Counted from the stretch's first letter, positions 8,435 to 16,452 are shown. The stretch is 20,858 bases of DNA from Clostridia bacterium (GCA_900767495.1 CAAFZH010000023.1:1-20858); one strand, 5' to 3'. Made by a program: numbers and translations. Notes: generated by a model from the sequence alone, not told the origin.

Positions 8435-8698
8435 ATGGAAAAAGAAAGAAAAGCAGAAGTTATCAACGAGTACAAAAGGCACGACGGCGATACCGGTTCG
8501 GCAGAAGTTCAGATCGCTCTTTTAACCGAGCGTATCAACCACCTCAACGAACACCTCAAAGTCAACAAAAACGACAAACATTCCCGTCGCGGCTTGCTTA
8601 AAATGGTAGGACGCAGGAAAGGTATGCTCGACTACCTCAAGTCTATCGACATCGAAAAGTACAGAGATATAGTCGCAAGACTCGGACTTCGTAAGTAA
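8435..8698 (+). CDS. rpsO: 30S ribosomal protein S15
   Basis: An 87-residue ribosomal protein S15, the usual length for the family (about 89). It is a primary 16S rRNA-binding protein that nucleates assembly of the 30S platform. The conserved segments are all present, including the HDGDTGSAEVQIALLTERI stretch (16-34), the H46-containing LNEHLKVNKNDKHSRRGLL region (37-55) and the C-terminal RRKGMLDYL. The start ATG has a consensus Shine-Dalgarno AGGAGG (8420-8425) with 9 nt spacing. It has its own promoter and leader and is followed by a terminator and then pnp, the widely conserved rpsO-pnp order. An out-of-frame ATG at 8416 just before the Shine-Dalgarno is probably not used. Confidence 0.98.
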   Translation: MEKERKAEVINEYKRHDGDTGSAEVQIALLTERINHLNEHLKVNKNDKHSRRGLLKMVGRRKGMLDYLKSIDIEKYRDIVARLGLRK

Positions 8699-8704
8699 TT
8701 TCAA

Positions 8705-8730
8705 GGGGAGTATTTTATACTCCCCCTTTT
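8705..8730 (+). terminator. Intrinsic terminator after rpsO
   Basis: A 9-bp perfect stem, GGGGAGTAT (8705-8713) with ATACTCCCC (8717-8725), has a 3-nt loop and is followed by CTTTT. The T-run is short, so partial readthrough into pnp is likely. Confidence 0.8.
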
Positions 8731-8731
8731 G

Positions 8732-8813
8732 CTTTCGCTTTAAAAGTACGAAAGTTTCGCGCGTGCTACGGTGATTTTGCCGCGCGTTCGCTTTATAAAA
8801 TCAGAGAAAGGAG
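8732..8813 (+). promoter_or_regulatory. pnp leader with two possible hairpins and ribosome-binding site
   Basis: CTTTCG (8732-8737) pairs with CGAAAG (8749-8754), and CGCGCG (8758-8763) pairs with CGCGCG (8781-8786). The ribosome-binding site AAAGGAG is at 8807-8813, 6 nt from the pnp ATG. No convincing -35/-10 pair was found, so pnp is probably served by readthrough from rpsO. A 5' hairpin upstream of pnp is a known site of PNPase autocontrol in enterobacteria; whether the same applies here is unknown. Confidence 0.35.
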
Positions 8814-8819
8814 AACAAA

Positions 8820-10928
8820 ATGTTAGAAAATCACAAAGTGTTTAAAACGGTAATCGGGGGCAGAGAAGTTTCCGTAGACGTAGGCAAATACGCTCAACAG
8901 GCAAACGGCTCGTGTATGGTAAAATGCGGCGATACCGTAGTTATGGTAAACGTAACTATGGCACCCAAGCCGAGAGAAGGTATGGACTTTTTCCCGCTTT
9001 CCGTCGATTACGAAGAAAAGATGTATTCCGTGGGTAAAATCCCCGGCGGTTTCAAAAAGAGAGAGGGCAGGGCGAGCGATAAAGCCATACTCGTTTCAAG
9101 ACTTATCGACAGACCTATTCGTCCGCTTTTCCCCAAGGGGCTTTTCAACGACGTAACCGTTATCGCAACCGCGCTTTCGGTCGATACGGATATCGCTCCC
9201 GAACCGCTTGCAATGTTCGGCAGTTCGGTTGCTTTAAGTATATCGGATATTCCGTGGGCGGGTCCTACCGGTTCGGTAGTCGTAGGTATAGTGGACGGCA
9301 AGTACGTAATTAACCCCACCGTCGCTCAGAAGGAAAAATCCACCCTTGCGCTTAACCTCTCCGGCACGAAAGACGCTATAATGATGGTTGAAGCAGGCGC
9401 GAAGGAGATTGACGACGACGAAATGGTCGGCGCGATTTTGTTCGGACACGAAGAAATCAAAAAGCAATGCGCGTTTATCGAAGAGATAGTTGCGGCTTGC
9501 GGCAAAAAGAAACTTGATATGGAACTTTATCACGTTCCCGAAGATCTCGACGCCGAAGTCAGAAAATATGCGGGCGAAAAACTCGACTACGCGCTCGATA
9601 CTTTCGACAGGTTTGAAAGACAGGCTCGTCAGGACGAGGTTGAAAAAGACGTTCTTGAACATTTTGCCGAAACTTTCCCGAATATGGAAAGAGAACTCAA
9701 AGATTCTCTTTACTATATAACCAAAGAGAAGGTAAGAGCAAAGATAACCGACACGGGCGTTCGTCCTGACGGCAGAAGTCTTACCGAAATCAGACCTATC
9801 TGGTGCGAACACGGCATTCTTCCGAGAGTTCACGGCAGCGCGGTGTTTACCCGCGGTATGACGCAGGTTATGACTACTTGTACGCTCGGCACTATTTCCG
9901 AAGTTCAGAAACTCGAAGGTTTGGATAATGAGGAATACAAGAGATATATCCACCATTACAATATGCCCGGTTACGCTTCGGGCGAGGCTAAATCGCTTAA
10001 AAGCCCCGGCAGACGCGAGATAGGACACGGCGCGCTTGCCGAAAGAGCGCTCGAACCGGTCGTTCCTTCCGAAGAAGAATTCCCTTACGCTATAAGGCTC
10101 GTTTCCGAGGTACTTTCGTCCAACGGTTCTACTTCGCAGGCGTCGGTTTGCGGTTCGACCATGGCTCTTATGGACGCGGGCGTTCCCATTAAAGCACCCG
10201 TTGCAGGTATCGCTATGGGTCTTATAAAGGACGTTGACAGCGGTAAAATTTCCGTTCTGTCGGATATTCAGGGTCTGGAAGATTTCCTCGGCGATATGGA
10301 TTTTAAGGTTGCAGGTACGGTAAACGGTATAACCGCTATCCAGATGGATATTAAAATTAAGGGCATAAGCGAAGAAATTTTAAGAAAAGCCATTAAACAG
10401 GCAAACGAGGGCAGACATTACATCTTAAATAAGATGCTTGAATGTATCCCTGCACCCGCGGCTAATTTGAGCAAGTACGCGCCCAAGATTATTTCGTTTA
10501 ACATCGACACCGACAAGATTAAGGACGTTATCGGCAGCGGCGGTAAGACTATAAACAAGATTATCGACGAAACGGGCGTTAAAATCGACATCGACGACGA
10601 CGGAAGAGTATGTATTGCTACTTACGGCGAAGATCTCGGTATGGCGGAAAAAGCAAAGGCGATGGTTATGGCTATCGCGAGAGATCCCGAAGTCGGCGAT
10701 ATGTTTATTTCTACCGTAGTAAGAATTTTACCCAAGGTCGGCGCGTTCTGCGAACTCGCACCGGGCAAAGACGGTATGATTCACATTTCTAAAATGAGCG
10801 AAAAACGCATCAACTCCGTTGACGAGGTTCTCGCAATAGGCGATAAGGTTAAAGTTGAAATAATCAAGATCGGCGAAAAGGGTATTGACCTTAAACTTTT
10901 GGAAAAACTCGAAACCGAAGCCGAATAA
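8820..10928 (+). CDS. pnp: Polyribonucleotide nucleotidyltransferase (PNPase)
   Basis: A 702-residue phosphorolytic 3'-5' exoribonuclease that degrades mRNA to nucleoside diphosphates, a core RNA-decay enzyme. All domains are present: a first RNase PH domain with the RNA-contacting KIPGGFKKREGR loop, a linking helical region, a catalytic second RNase PH domain with the DFLGDMDFKVAG motif (Asp488 and Asp494, the metal-binding acidic pair), a KH domain with IGSGGKT (571-577), and a C-terminal S1 domain (about 626-695). Length matches the family norm (about 700-720). Codon use is C-ending for Phe, Asn and Asp, as expected for a highly expressed gene. It is preceded by rpsO and followed by its own terminator. 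The stop codon sits in the loop of a small CCGAA/TTCGG hairpin. Confidence 0.97.
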   Translation: MLENHKVFKTVIGGREVSVDVGKYAQQANGSCMVKCGDTVVMVNVTMAPKPREGMDFFPLSVDYEEKMYSVGKIPGGFKKREGRASDKAILVSRLIDRPIRPLFPKGLFNDVTVIATALSVDTDIAPEPLAMFGSSVALSISDIPWAGPTGSVVVGIVDGKYVINPTVAQKEKSTLALNLSGTKDAIMMVEAGAKEIDDDEMVGAILFGHEEIKKQCAFIEEIVAACGKKKLDMELYHVPEDLDAEVRKYAGEKLDYALDTFDRFERQARQDEVEKDVLEHFAETFPNMERELKDSLYYITKEKVRAKITDTGVRPDGRSLTEIRPIWCEHGILPRVHGSAVFTRGMTQVMTTCTLGTISEVQKLEGLDNEEYKRYIHHYNMPGYASGEAKSLKSPGRREIGHGALAERALEPVVPSEEEFPYAIRLVSEVLSSNGSTSQASVCGSTMALMDAGVPIKAPVAGIAMGLIKDVDSGKISVLSDIQGLEDFLGDMDFKVAGTVNGITAIQMDIKIKGISEEILRKAIKQANEGRHYILNKMLECIPAPAANLSKYAPKIISFNIDTDKIKDVIGSGGKTINKIIDETGVKIDIDDDGRVCIATYGEDLGMAEKAKAMVMAIARDPEVGDMFISTVVRILPKVGAFCELAPGKDGMIHISKMSEKRINSVDEVLAIGDKVKVEIIKIGEKGIDLKLLEKLETEAE

Positions 10929-10952
10929 TTCGGTAAAATAAGAATGTAAAGG

Positions 10953-10990
10953 TGCGGCGCAAAACGAAATATTTTTTGCGCCGCAATTTT
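10953..10990 (+). terminator. Intrinsic terminator after pnp
   Basis: A 12-bp stem, TGCGGCGCAAAA (10953-10964) with TTTTGCGCCGCA (10974-10985), has a 9-nt loop and is followed by ATTTT. The T-run is short and the next gene starts 17 bp later with no visible promoter, so termination is probably partial. Confidence 0.78.
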
Positions 10991-11006
10991 AATAAGGTGT
11001 AACGAT

Positions 11007-11849
11007 ATGAATAAAAAATACGGTAGAATTTTAACCGTTCAGGATATTTCTTGCGTAGGGCAATGCTCGTTGACGGTCGCGCTCCCCATAATCTCGGCTT
11101 GCGGACACGAAACCGTTATACTGCCCTCGGCTATACTTTCCACCCATACGGGCGGCTTTAAAGGTTGGACTTTCAGAGATTTAACCGACGATCTTCCTAA
11201 AATTATGGAACATTGGAAGAAAGAGGGTATTTCTTTCGACGCGGTTTATACGGGTTACCTCGGCAGTAAAAAACAGATAGATATTATCAAGGATATTTTT
11301 GCCGGATTTTTAAAAGAGGGCGGCGTAAAAATAGTAGACCCCGCTATGGCGGACAACGGTAGTTTATACCCCGGGTTCAACGACGAATACGTAGAGGAAA
11401 TGAAAAAACTCGTCGCCTGCTCCGATATAGTGTTGCCAAACGTAACCGAGGCAAGTTTTTTAACCGGTATCGAATATAAAACCGAATACGACGAAGAGTA
11501 CGTTAAACGCCTTATAGCCGCATTAAAATCGCTCGGAGCGAAAGCCGTCGTATTAACGGGCGCGAAATTCGATAACGAGTCTACGGGCGTATTCGTCAGC
11601 GACGCAAACGGCAACGAGTATTATTACAGGCATAAACTTATACAAAAGAGCAGCCACGGCACGGGCGATATTTACGCATCCGCGTTTACGGGCGCGCTCG
11701 TCAAGGGGTTAAGTATTAACGACAGCGCGAAAATAGCCGCCGACTATACGGTCAAGTGTATAGAAAACACTTTGGACGACGAGTCCCATTGGTACGGCGT
11801 TAAATTTGAAACCGCTCTCGGTTATCTTACGAAAAATCTAAACGATTAA
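11007..11849 (+). CDS. Pyridoxal/pyridoxamine kinase (PdxK/PdxY-like)
   Basis: A 280-residue ribokinase-superfamily kinase that phosphorylates B6 vitamers (pyridoxal, pyridoxamine or pyridoxine) to their 5'-phosphates in vitamin B6 salvage. Features of the PdxY/PdxK group are the N-terminal VQDISCVGQCSL (11-22), which replaces the longer ribokinase N-terminus, the STHTGGFKGW segment (45-54), YTGYLGS, and the anion-hole motif HGTGD (217-221) with D221 as catalytic base. Start ATG has AAGGTG (10994-10999) 7 nt upstream. It lies 16 bp before the lipid kinase gene and is likely cotranscribed with it, though the two functions have no obvious link. Which vitamer is preferred cannot be read from sequence. 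Confidence 0.88.
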   Translation: MNKKYGRILTVQDISCVGQCSLTVALPIISACGHETVILPSAILSTHTGGFKGWTFRDLTDDLPKIMEHWKKEGISFDAVYTGYLGSKKQIDIIKDIFAGFLKEGGVKIVDPAMADNGSLYPGFNDEYVEEMKKLVACSDIVLPNVTEASFLTGIEYKTEYDEEYVKRLIAALKSLGAKAVVLTGAKFDNESTGVFVSDANGNEYYYRHKLIQKSSHGTGDIYASAFTGALVKGLSINDSAKIAADYTVKCIENTLDDESHWYGVKFETALGYLTKNLND

Positions 11850-11865
11850 AAAGGGGAATACGCTA

Positions 11866-12750
11866 ATGAAATACCACGTTCTTTACAATCCGCTTGCCGG
11901 TAACGATACTTGTGAGGAAAAGACGAAGAAATTTGCCGACGCTTTGCAAGGCGGCGAAATAGAATTTTACGACGTAACGAAAATCGACTATAAAAAACTT
12001 TTGCCAACGCTTGCCGCAGGCGATAAGTTGGTTATATCGGGCGGCGACGGAACTTTAAATAAGTTTGTAAACGCCGTAAGCGGGATAGACGTTAAAAACG
12101 AAGTTTTGTATTTTGCTACCGGTACGGGCAACGACTTTTTTACAGATATAGGCGGTAAGGAGGGCGAACCCGTTTGCATAAATCGATATATAACCGACCT
12201 CCCCGAAGTTGAGGTAAACGGTAAAACTTACAAGTTTATCAACGGCATAGGCTACGGTATAGACGGTTATTGTTGCGAGGTCGGCGACGCGATGAAAGCC
12301 AAGGGTAAAAAGAATATAAATTACGCGGGTATCGCGGTTAAAGGGCTTTTGTTCCATTATAAACCGCGTAATGCCAAAATAATAGTGGACGGCTATTACA
12401 AAAAATACAAAAAAGTCTGGCTTGCGCCTTGTATGAACGGCAGATATTACGGCGGAGGCATGATTCCTACTCCCGAGCAGGACAGACTTTCCGAGCGAGG
12501 CAACGCGTCGGTAATGGTGTATTACGGCTCGGGTAAACTTAAATCTCTTATGGTGTTTCCGTCCATATTCAAGGGCGAACACGTTGAGCATACCGAAATG
12601 GTAGAGGTTATCGAGGGCGACGTTATTACGGTTAAGTTCGATAAACCTACCGCTCTTCAGATCGACGGCGAAACGATACTCGGCGTAAGCGAATACACGG
12701 TATATTCGCGTAGTGCGGTAAAAGCGGCTCAAAACGAGCAAACGGCGTAA
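11866..12750 (+). CDS. Diacylglycerol kinase family lipid kinase (DagK/YegS/BmrU-like)
   Basis: A 294-residue soluble lipid kinase of the DAGK catalytic-domain family, likely peripheral to the inner face of the membrane. It transfers phosphate from ATP to a diacylglycerol-type lipid, returning it to phospholipid synthesis. The nucleotide-binding motif SGGDGTLNKFVNAV (58-71) and the second conserved motif ATGTGNDF (84-91) are both intact. The C-terminal half holds the usual beta-sandwich, with LAPCMNGRYYGGGM and an IDGE segment near the end. Length is typical (about 290-305). The ribosome-binding site AAGGGG (11851-11856) is 9 nt before ATG. Related proteins include sphingosine-kinase-like and multidrug-resistance-associated BmrU, so the lipid substrate is not certain. 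Confidence 0.9.
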   Translation: MKYHVLYNPLAGNDTCEEKTKKFADALQGGEIEFYDVTKIDYKKLLPTLAAGDKLVISGGDGTLNKFVNAVSGIDVKNEVLYFATGTGNDFFTDIGGKEGEPVCINRYITDLPEVEVNGKTYKFINGIGYGIDGYCCEVGDAMKAKGKKNINYAGIAVKGLLFHYKPRNAKIIVDGYYKKYKKVWLAPCMNGRYYGGGMIPTPEQDRLSERGNASVMVYYGSGKLKSLMVFPSIFKGEHVEHTEMVEVIEGDVITVKFDKPTALQIDGETILGVSEYTVYSRSAVKAAQNEQTA

Positions 12751-12760
12751 AATCAAAATT

Positions 12761-12797
12761 AAATGCGAGTGCGAAAATTTTTCGCACTCGCATTTTT
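12761..12797. terminator. Bidirectional terminator between the lipid kinase gene and mgtE
   Basis: A nearly continuous 16-bp stem, AAATGCGAGTGCGAAA (12761-12776) with its exact complement at 12780-12795, is T-rich on the 3' side in both orientations. It lies 10-11 bp from each of the two convergent stop codons and can serve both. Confidence 0.9.
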
Positions 12798-12807
12798 AGT
12801 CTGGCGA

Positions 12808-14253
12808 CTAATATACGAATAATCCTATCTGAATAAACAGTAAAATCGAAATTCCGTAGTAAACGCAAACCGCTACGAGGTCGTTTACCGTGGTAATCAG
12901 CGGACCGGACGCAACTGCGGGGTCTATGCCTATCTTTTTGAATATAATAGGAATAAGCGTTCCGTCAAGGCTTGCGATAACCATAGTGCATACGAGAGCA
13001 ATGCCTATACAAGCCGAAATTTCAAATCCGAAATACGGTACGGCAGAGTCGGGTTTTGAAACGAAAGTCAAATACAGACCTACGCAAACGAACGCAAGAG
13101 TTCCTATTAAAAGTCCGTTGAAAAAACCGACGCGCACCTCTTTGAAAATAAACGCGATTTTGTTTTTTGCGGTAAGTTCTTCGTCGCTTAAAACCCTTAT
13201 GGTAACGCCGAGCGATTGCGTACCCGTGTTGCCGCCCATATCGAGTATAAGGCTTTGGAACGAGAATAAAATTATAAGTTGCGTAACAGTTATTTTAGAT
13301 TGAAACGCACCTATTATCGTAGATACGACTAACCCGAGCGCGAGCAACGCCAAAAGCCACGGTACGCGTTTGCGCATGCTTTTAAACAACGGTTCGTTTA
13401 CGTCTTCCGCCTCGGTTAAACCTGCAAGTTTTGCGTAGTCGTCGCCGAGTTCTTCGTGTACTGCCTCAACTATATCCGACGACGTAATCGCGCCTATGAT
13501 TTTGTTGTTTTCGTCTAAAACGGGTATAGAATCTTCTCCGTAGTCTTTTAATTGTTCTATACATTCTTCAACCGTTTCTTTCGCGTAAACGTAAGGGTAG
13601 GCGGTGGTGATTATTTCGTCAAGCGGCTTTCCTTCGCGCGCGCGGATAAGGTCTTTTAAGTCTATCGCGCCGTAAAAAGTTCCGTCGTCGTCGGTGGCGT
13701 AAATGGTGGAAATGTTGTCGTTTTCGCCCGCCTCGGTAATAACCGTGCGCATTGCTTGTTTTACGGTAAAGTTTTTGCTTACCGAAATAAAGTTGGTCGT
13801 CATTCGGCTACCGATGGCGTCCTCGTCGTAGGAGTCGATAAGTTTAATGTCCTCAACCGACTCTTTTCCCATCAACTTTATTATTTCTTCTTTTTTGTCG
13901 GACTCCAATTCCTCCAACACGTCGACCGCGTCGTCCGCGTCCATGTTTTCGATTATGTCGGCGGCTTTTTCGTTGGGCAGTTCTTCAATGTATTCTTCTA
14001 CGTCGTCAAGGTATGCGAATATTTCCGAAACGCGTTCAAGACCGAGCAATTTATATAGTTTGGACCTTTCTTCTTTGCCCAGTTTAGGCAACACGGCGGC
14101 TATATCGTTCTCGTGATAATTGTCTAATTCCTCTTTTAATCGTTCGGGAGGTTCGTCGCTTTTTATTAAGTTTAGCAGTTCTTCTTCATAGTCTCGTTTT
14201 TCGGGAATTTCCGAATTTTCTTCGGGCGTAATCAATTTTTTTTCTTCGTCCAT
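12808..14253 (-). CDS. mgtE: Magnesium transporter MgtE
   Basis: A 481-residue MgtE-family Mg2+ channel/transporter of the cytoplasmic membrane. The cytosolic N domain is a superhelix of acidic repeats (about 25-140). It is followed by a CBS pair (about 145-265) that senses intracellular Mg2+ and closes the pore, then a connecting helix and five membrane helices (about 297-480). Conserved pore elements are visible: MGGNTGTQS (339-347) and DPAVASGPLITTVND (444-458), whose D458 matches the pore Asp of characterised MgtE proteins. The N-terminus is strongly acidic, as expected for a Mg2+ sensor. The ribosome-binding site AAAGGAGGT is complementary to 14261-14269. The promoter is at 14278-14306, and the leader is too short for an M-box riboswitch. 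It is transcribed towards the lipid kinase gene and shares its terminator. Confidence 0.95.
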   Translation of the reverse strand: MDEEKKLITPEENSEIPEKRDYEEELLNLIKSDEPPERLKEELDNYHENDIAAVLPKLGKEERSKLYKLLGLERVSEIFAYLDDVEEYIEELPNEKAADIIENMDADDAVDVLEELESDKKEEIIKLMGKESVEDIKLIDSYDEDAIGSRMTTNFISVSKNFTVKQAMRTVITEAGENDNISTIYATDDDGTFYGAIDLKDLIRAREGKPLDEIITTAYPYVYAKETVEECIEQLKDYGEDSIPVLDENNKIIGAITSSDIVEAVHEELGDDYAKLAGLTEAEDVNEPLFKSMRKRVPWLLALLALGLVVSTIIGAFQSKITVTQLIILFSFQSLILDMGGNTGTQSLGVTIRVLSDEELTAKNKIAFIFKEVRVGFFNGLLIGTLAFVCVGLYLTFVSKPDSAVPYFGFEISACIGIALVCTMVIASLDGTLIPIIFKKIGIDPAVASGPLITTVNDLVAVCVYYGISILLFIQIGLFVY

Positions 14254-14277
14254 AATTCAAACCTCCTTTACCGACTT

Positions 14278-14306
14278 ATTTTAGCACAAATTTAAAAAAT
14301 AAACAA
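14278..14306 (-). promoter_or_regulatory. SigA-type promoter of mgtE, extended -10
   Basis: On the minus strand TTGTTT (14306-14301) and TAAAAT (14283-14278) are separated by 17 bp, with TGC directly before the -10 (extended -10). Transcription would begin about 17 nt before the mgtE start codon, leaving only the Shine-Dalgarno and no room for a riboswitch. Confidence 0.65.
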
Positions 14307-14323
14307 GAAAAAACGCAAATCGC

Positions 14324-14380
14324 TTTACAAATTTCAAAAATTTGATACAATATAATCGTAGTTATAATCATTATATGAGG
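14324..14380 (+). promoter_or_regulatory. Promoter region and ribosome-binding site of galM
   Basis: The best pair is TTTACA (14324-14329) and TACAAT (14346-14351) with 16 bp between them. An overlapping alternative is TTGATA (14342-14347) with TATAAT (14363-14368) at 15 bp. The ribosome-binding site GAGG is at 14377-14380, 5 nt before the ATG. The 132-bp mgtE/galM interval is AT-rich, with divergent promoters and no other clear feature. Confidence 0.5.
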
Positions 14381-14385
14381 TTATT

Positions 14386-15393
14386 ATGGAAAAGAGATTG
14401 TTCGGTGTGCTAGATTGCGGTAAAAAGGTTTACGCCTACACGCTTAAAAACGAGAAGATTTCGCTCACGGTTTTAGACTACGGCGCGACGATTCAAAGCC
14501 TTACTTTTGAGGACAGGGACGTCGTTCTCGGTTATGATACCTTAGAAGGTTACGTGAATAACGACGGCTATTTAGGCGCGGTCGTCGGCAGAGTTGCAAA
14601 TCGTATTTCGGGTTCGTCTTTTAAACTCAACGGCAAAAAGTATTCTCTTTACGCAAACGACGGCAAAAATTCTCTGCACGGCGGAAAAATCGGTTTCGAT
14701 AAAGTCGTATGGACGGTTGCCGATATTTATTCAAATTCTATAACTTTTCAGTATCTTTCACCCGATAAAGAGGAAGGCTACCCCGGTAATCTGCTCGTAA
14801 AAGTCAAGTATTACGTTAAGGAAAACGGAGTAGGCATAGAGTACGGCGCGACTTGCGACGAAGATACCGTAATAAATCTTTCAAATCATACCTATTTCAA
14901 TTTGTACGACGAGGGTTTGGCGGAGGATCAGTTTTTAACTCTTTACGCCGATAAGTTTACGCCCGTCGGCAACGGACTTATTCCTACGGGCGATATAGTG
15001 CCGGTGCGCAACACCCCGTTCGATTTTACTTTGATTAAGAGAATAGGCAAGGATATAGAGGAAAACGACGCTCAACTTAAAATAGCGGGCGGTTACGACC
15101 ATAATTTCGTTATAAACGGCGAGGGGTTCAGAAAGTTCGCCGAGGTAAGTTCGCCCAAGTCCGGCATAAAAATGCTCGGTTACACCGACCAGCCAGGCGT
15201 ACAGTTTTATACCGCTAACTTTTTAACCGAAAGGGTAGGTAAACGCGGTAAAAAAATGGAAAGGCGAGGTGCGTTTTGTCTTGAAACGCAGAATTTCCCC
15301 GACGCTATAAACAAACCGCAATTTCCTTTCGCGACGCTTAAAGCGGGTGATTTTTATCACACCGTAACCGAGTTCGAGTTTATAAACTATTAA
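14386..15393 (+). CDS. galM: Aldose 1-epimerase (galactose mutarotase)
   Basis: A 335-residue GalM that interconverts alpha and beta anomers of galactose or glucose in the cytoplasm, feeding the Leloir pathway. No signal peptide is visible. Catalytic and sugar-binding residues of the family are present: the GRVANRI segment (68-74), H98 in NSLHGG, H168 in LSNHTYFN (general acid), D238 in GGYDHNF and E300 in FCLETQNFPDA (general base). Length is typical. The start codon has GAGG 5 nt upstream. It is a lone gene flanked by the mgtE divergent promoter and a bidirectional terminator, and no galK, galT or galE is nearby, so the wider sugar context cannot be read here. Confidence 0.94.
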   Translation: MEKRLFGVLDCGKKVYAYTLKNEKISLTVLDYGATIQSLTFEDRDVVLGYDTLEGYVNNDGYLGAVVGRVANRISGSSFKLNGKKYSLYANDGKNSLHGGKIGFDKVVWTVADIYSNSITFQYLSPDKEEGYPGNLLVKVKYYVKENGVGIEYGATCDEDTVINLSNHTYFNLYDEGLAEDQFLTLYADKFTPVGNGLIPTGDIVPVRNTPFDFTLIKRIGKDIEENDAQLKIAGGYDHNFVINGEGFRKFAEVSSPKSGIKMLGYTDQPGVQFYTANFLTERVGKRGKKMERRGAFCLETQNFPDAINKPQFPFATLKAGDFYHTVTEFEFINY

Positions 15394-15399
15394 AACAAA

Positions 15400-15434
15400 A
15401 AAAGCGACCATAGCACTAAGCAATGGTCGCTTTT
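15400..15434. terminator. Bidirectional terminator between galM and the DUF378 gene
   Basis: A 12-bp perfect stem, AAAAGCGACCAT (15400-15411) with ATGGTCGCTTTT (15423-15434), has an 11-nt loop. It is A-rich on the 5' side and T-rich on the 3' side, so it works in both directions for the convergent genes, whose stops lie 7 and 12 bp away. Confidence 0.88.
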
Positions 15435-15445
15435 AATATACGCCG

Positions 15446-15667
15446 TCAGTCTTCTCTTCCGAGCATAAGTCTGCCTTGCGTAATGCACGGCGAGATTATA
15501 AGCCATATAGCGGACAAAGCAACTAACGAATATACAATTATCGAGCCTAAGGTTCTCGAACCCATAAATACCCAACCTACGAGATTAAAGTTAAAAAACG
15601 CGTATAATCCCCAATTGAGCGCACCGATAATAACGAGTACGTAAGCGATGATATTTGCTATCTTCAT
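15446..15667 (-). CDS. DUF378 family small membrane protein (YuzA-like)
   Basis: A 73-residue protein with two hydrophobic segments (about 4-27 and 42-60), matching the DUF378/YuzA family by its N-terminal pattern IIAYVLVIIGALNWGLYAFFNFNLV. The LNWGL motif (17-21) is characteristic. No function is established for the family. The start ATG has a good ribosome-binding site (GGAGG complement at about 15675-15682). It lies 42 bp downstream of rsuA on the same strand and may be cotranscribed with it, although no shared role is known. The family call is fairly sure; any role in the membrane would be a guess. Confidence 0.85.
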   Translation of the reverse strand: MKIANIIAYVLVIIGALNWGLYAFFNFNLVGWVFMGSRTLGSIIVYSLVALSAIWLIISPCITQGRLMLGRED

Positions 15668-15709
15668 AGATTTACCTCCTCGCTTTAAGTATGCTCCGAA
15701 AAAGCCCGG

Positions 15710-16408
15710 TTATGCGTTTTTAAACGCAGAAATTTCTTCGCCGGTCATATAACGCCACTCTCCGCACTCCAAATCGTCTGCGGTTATCGTGCCGAAAGAC
15801 TTTCTTTCAAGTCCGACTATTTTGTTTCCGCGCGCGCCGAAAAGCCTTTTAATTTCGTGATATTTGCCTTCGGTAAGATAAATATATCCCTCTTTAACGC
15901 CTGTGCGGTCTATTTTGCAGGGTTTAGTCGTGTAACCGTCTTTAAGCGTAACGCCGCTTTCGATTGCAAGTATATCATCGTCGGAATATTCGTCCGCCGT
16001 CAAAAAATAATATTTTTTTGTAACGTGCTTTTTAGGGGAAAGAGCGTTGTGAGCCGCCGCGCCGTCGTTGGTAAGAATAACCACGCCCGTTGTGTCTTTG
16101 TCAAGCCTGCCGCAGGGGAAAAGTCCGAGTTTTTTCATTTCGGGCGGCAATAAGTCTATAACCGTTTTTTGACTTGCGTCGTCGGTCGCGCTTACCACGC
16201 CTTGCGGTTTGTTTAATATTATATAAGTAAACTCGCTATAAATAATTTTTTTACCGAGATAGACGACCTCGTCCGTATCGGGGTTTACTTTAAAATCGGA
16301 ACTTTTTATAATCTCGCCGTTTACGGTAACTTCGCCGCTTTTAAGTATTTTCTGACATTCTTTTCGCGAAAGCGTAGCCGCGTGCGATAAAAACTTATCT
16401 ATTCTCAT
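15710..16408 (-). CDS. rsuA: RsuA-family rRNA pseudouridine synthase
   Basis: A 232-residue pseudouridine synthase of the RsuA/RluB/E/F family, which isomerises a specific rRNA uridine to pseudouridine during ribosome maturation. An N-terminal S4 RNA-binding domain (about 1-60, MRIDKFLSHAATLSRKE) precedes the catalytic domain, with KPQGVVSA (67-74) and GRLDKDTTGVVILTNDG (100-116) holding the catalytic Asp103. The C-terminal KYHEIKRLFGARGN motif is also present. The short length and domain order favour RsuA (16S U516) over the 23S enzymes, but substrate cannot be fixed by eye. The start ATG lacks a Shine-Dalgarno and sits 6 nt after an extended -10 element, suggesting a leaderless transcript. 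Confidence 0.9.
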   Translation of the reverse strand: MRIDKFLSHAATLSRKECQKILKSGEVTVNGEIIKSSDFKVNPDTDEVVYLGKKIIYSEFTYIILNKPQGVVSATDDASQKTVIDLLPPEMKKLGLFPCGRLDKDTTGVVILTNDGAAAHNALSPKKHVTKKYYFLTADEYSDDDILAIESGVTLKDGYTTKPCKIDRTGVKEGYIYLTEGKYHEIKRLFGARGNKIVGLERKSFGTITADDLECGEWRYMTGEEISAFKNA

Positions 16409-16414
16409 ATCTGC

Positions 16415-16443
16415 ATTTTAACACATTTTGCGTAAAAAGTAAA
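16415..16443 (-). promoter_or_regulatory. rsuA promoter, extended -10, likely leaderless
   Basis: On the minus strand TTTACT (16443-16438) and TAAAAT (16420-16415) are 17 bp apart, and TGT precedes the -10. Only 6 nt (GCAGAT) separate the -10 from the rsuA ATG, so the predicted +1 is the A of the start codon. Confidence 0.5.
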
Positions 16444-16452
16444 TAAAACCGC

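Noticed and set aside
8416..8601. ATG-started 61-codon ORF that overlaps the rpsO ribosome-binding site and gene in another frame
   Set aside because: It has no ribosome-binding site of its own and is a basic, low-complexity shadow of the rpsO reading frame.
9234..10028. Minus-strand ORF (264 codons) inside pnp
   Set aside because: Antisense shadow of the pnp reading frame with no recognisable domain.
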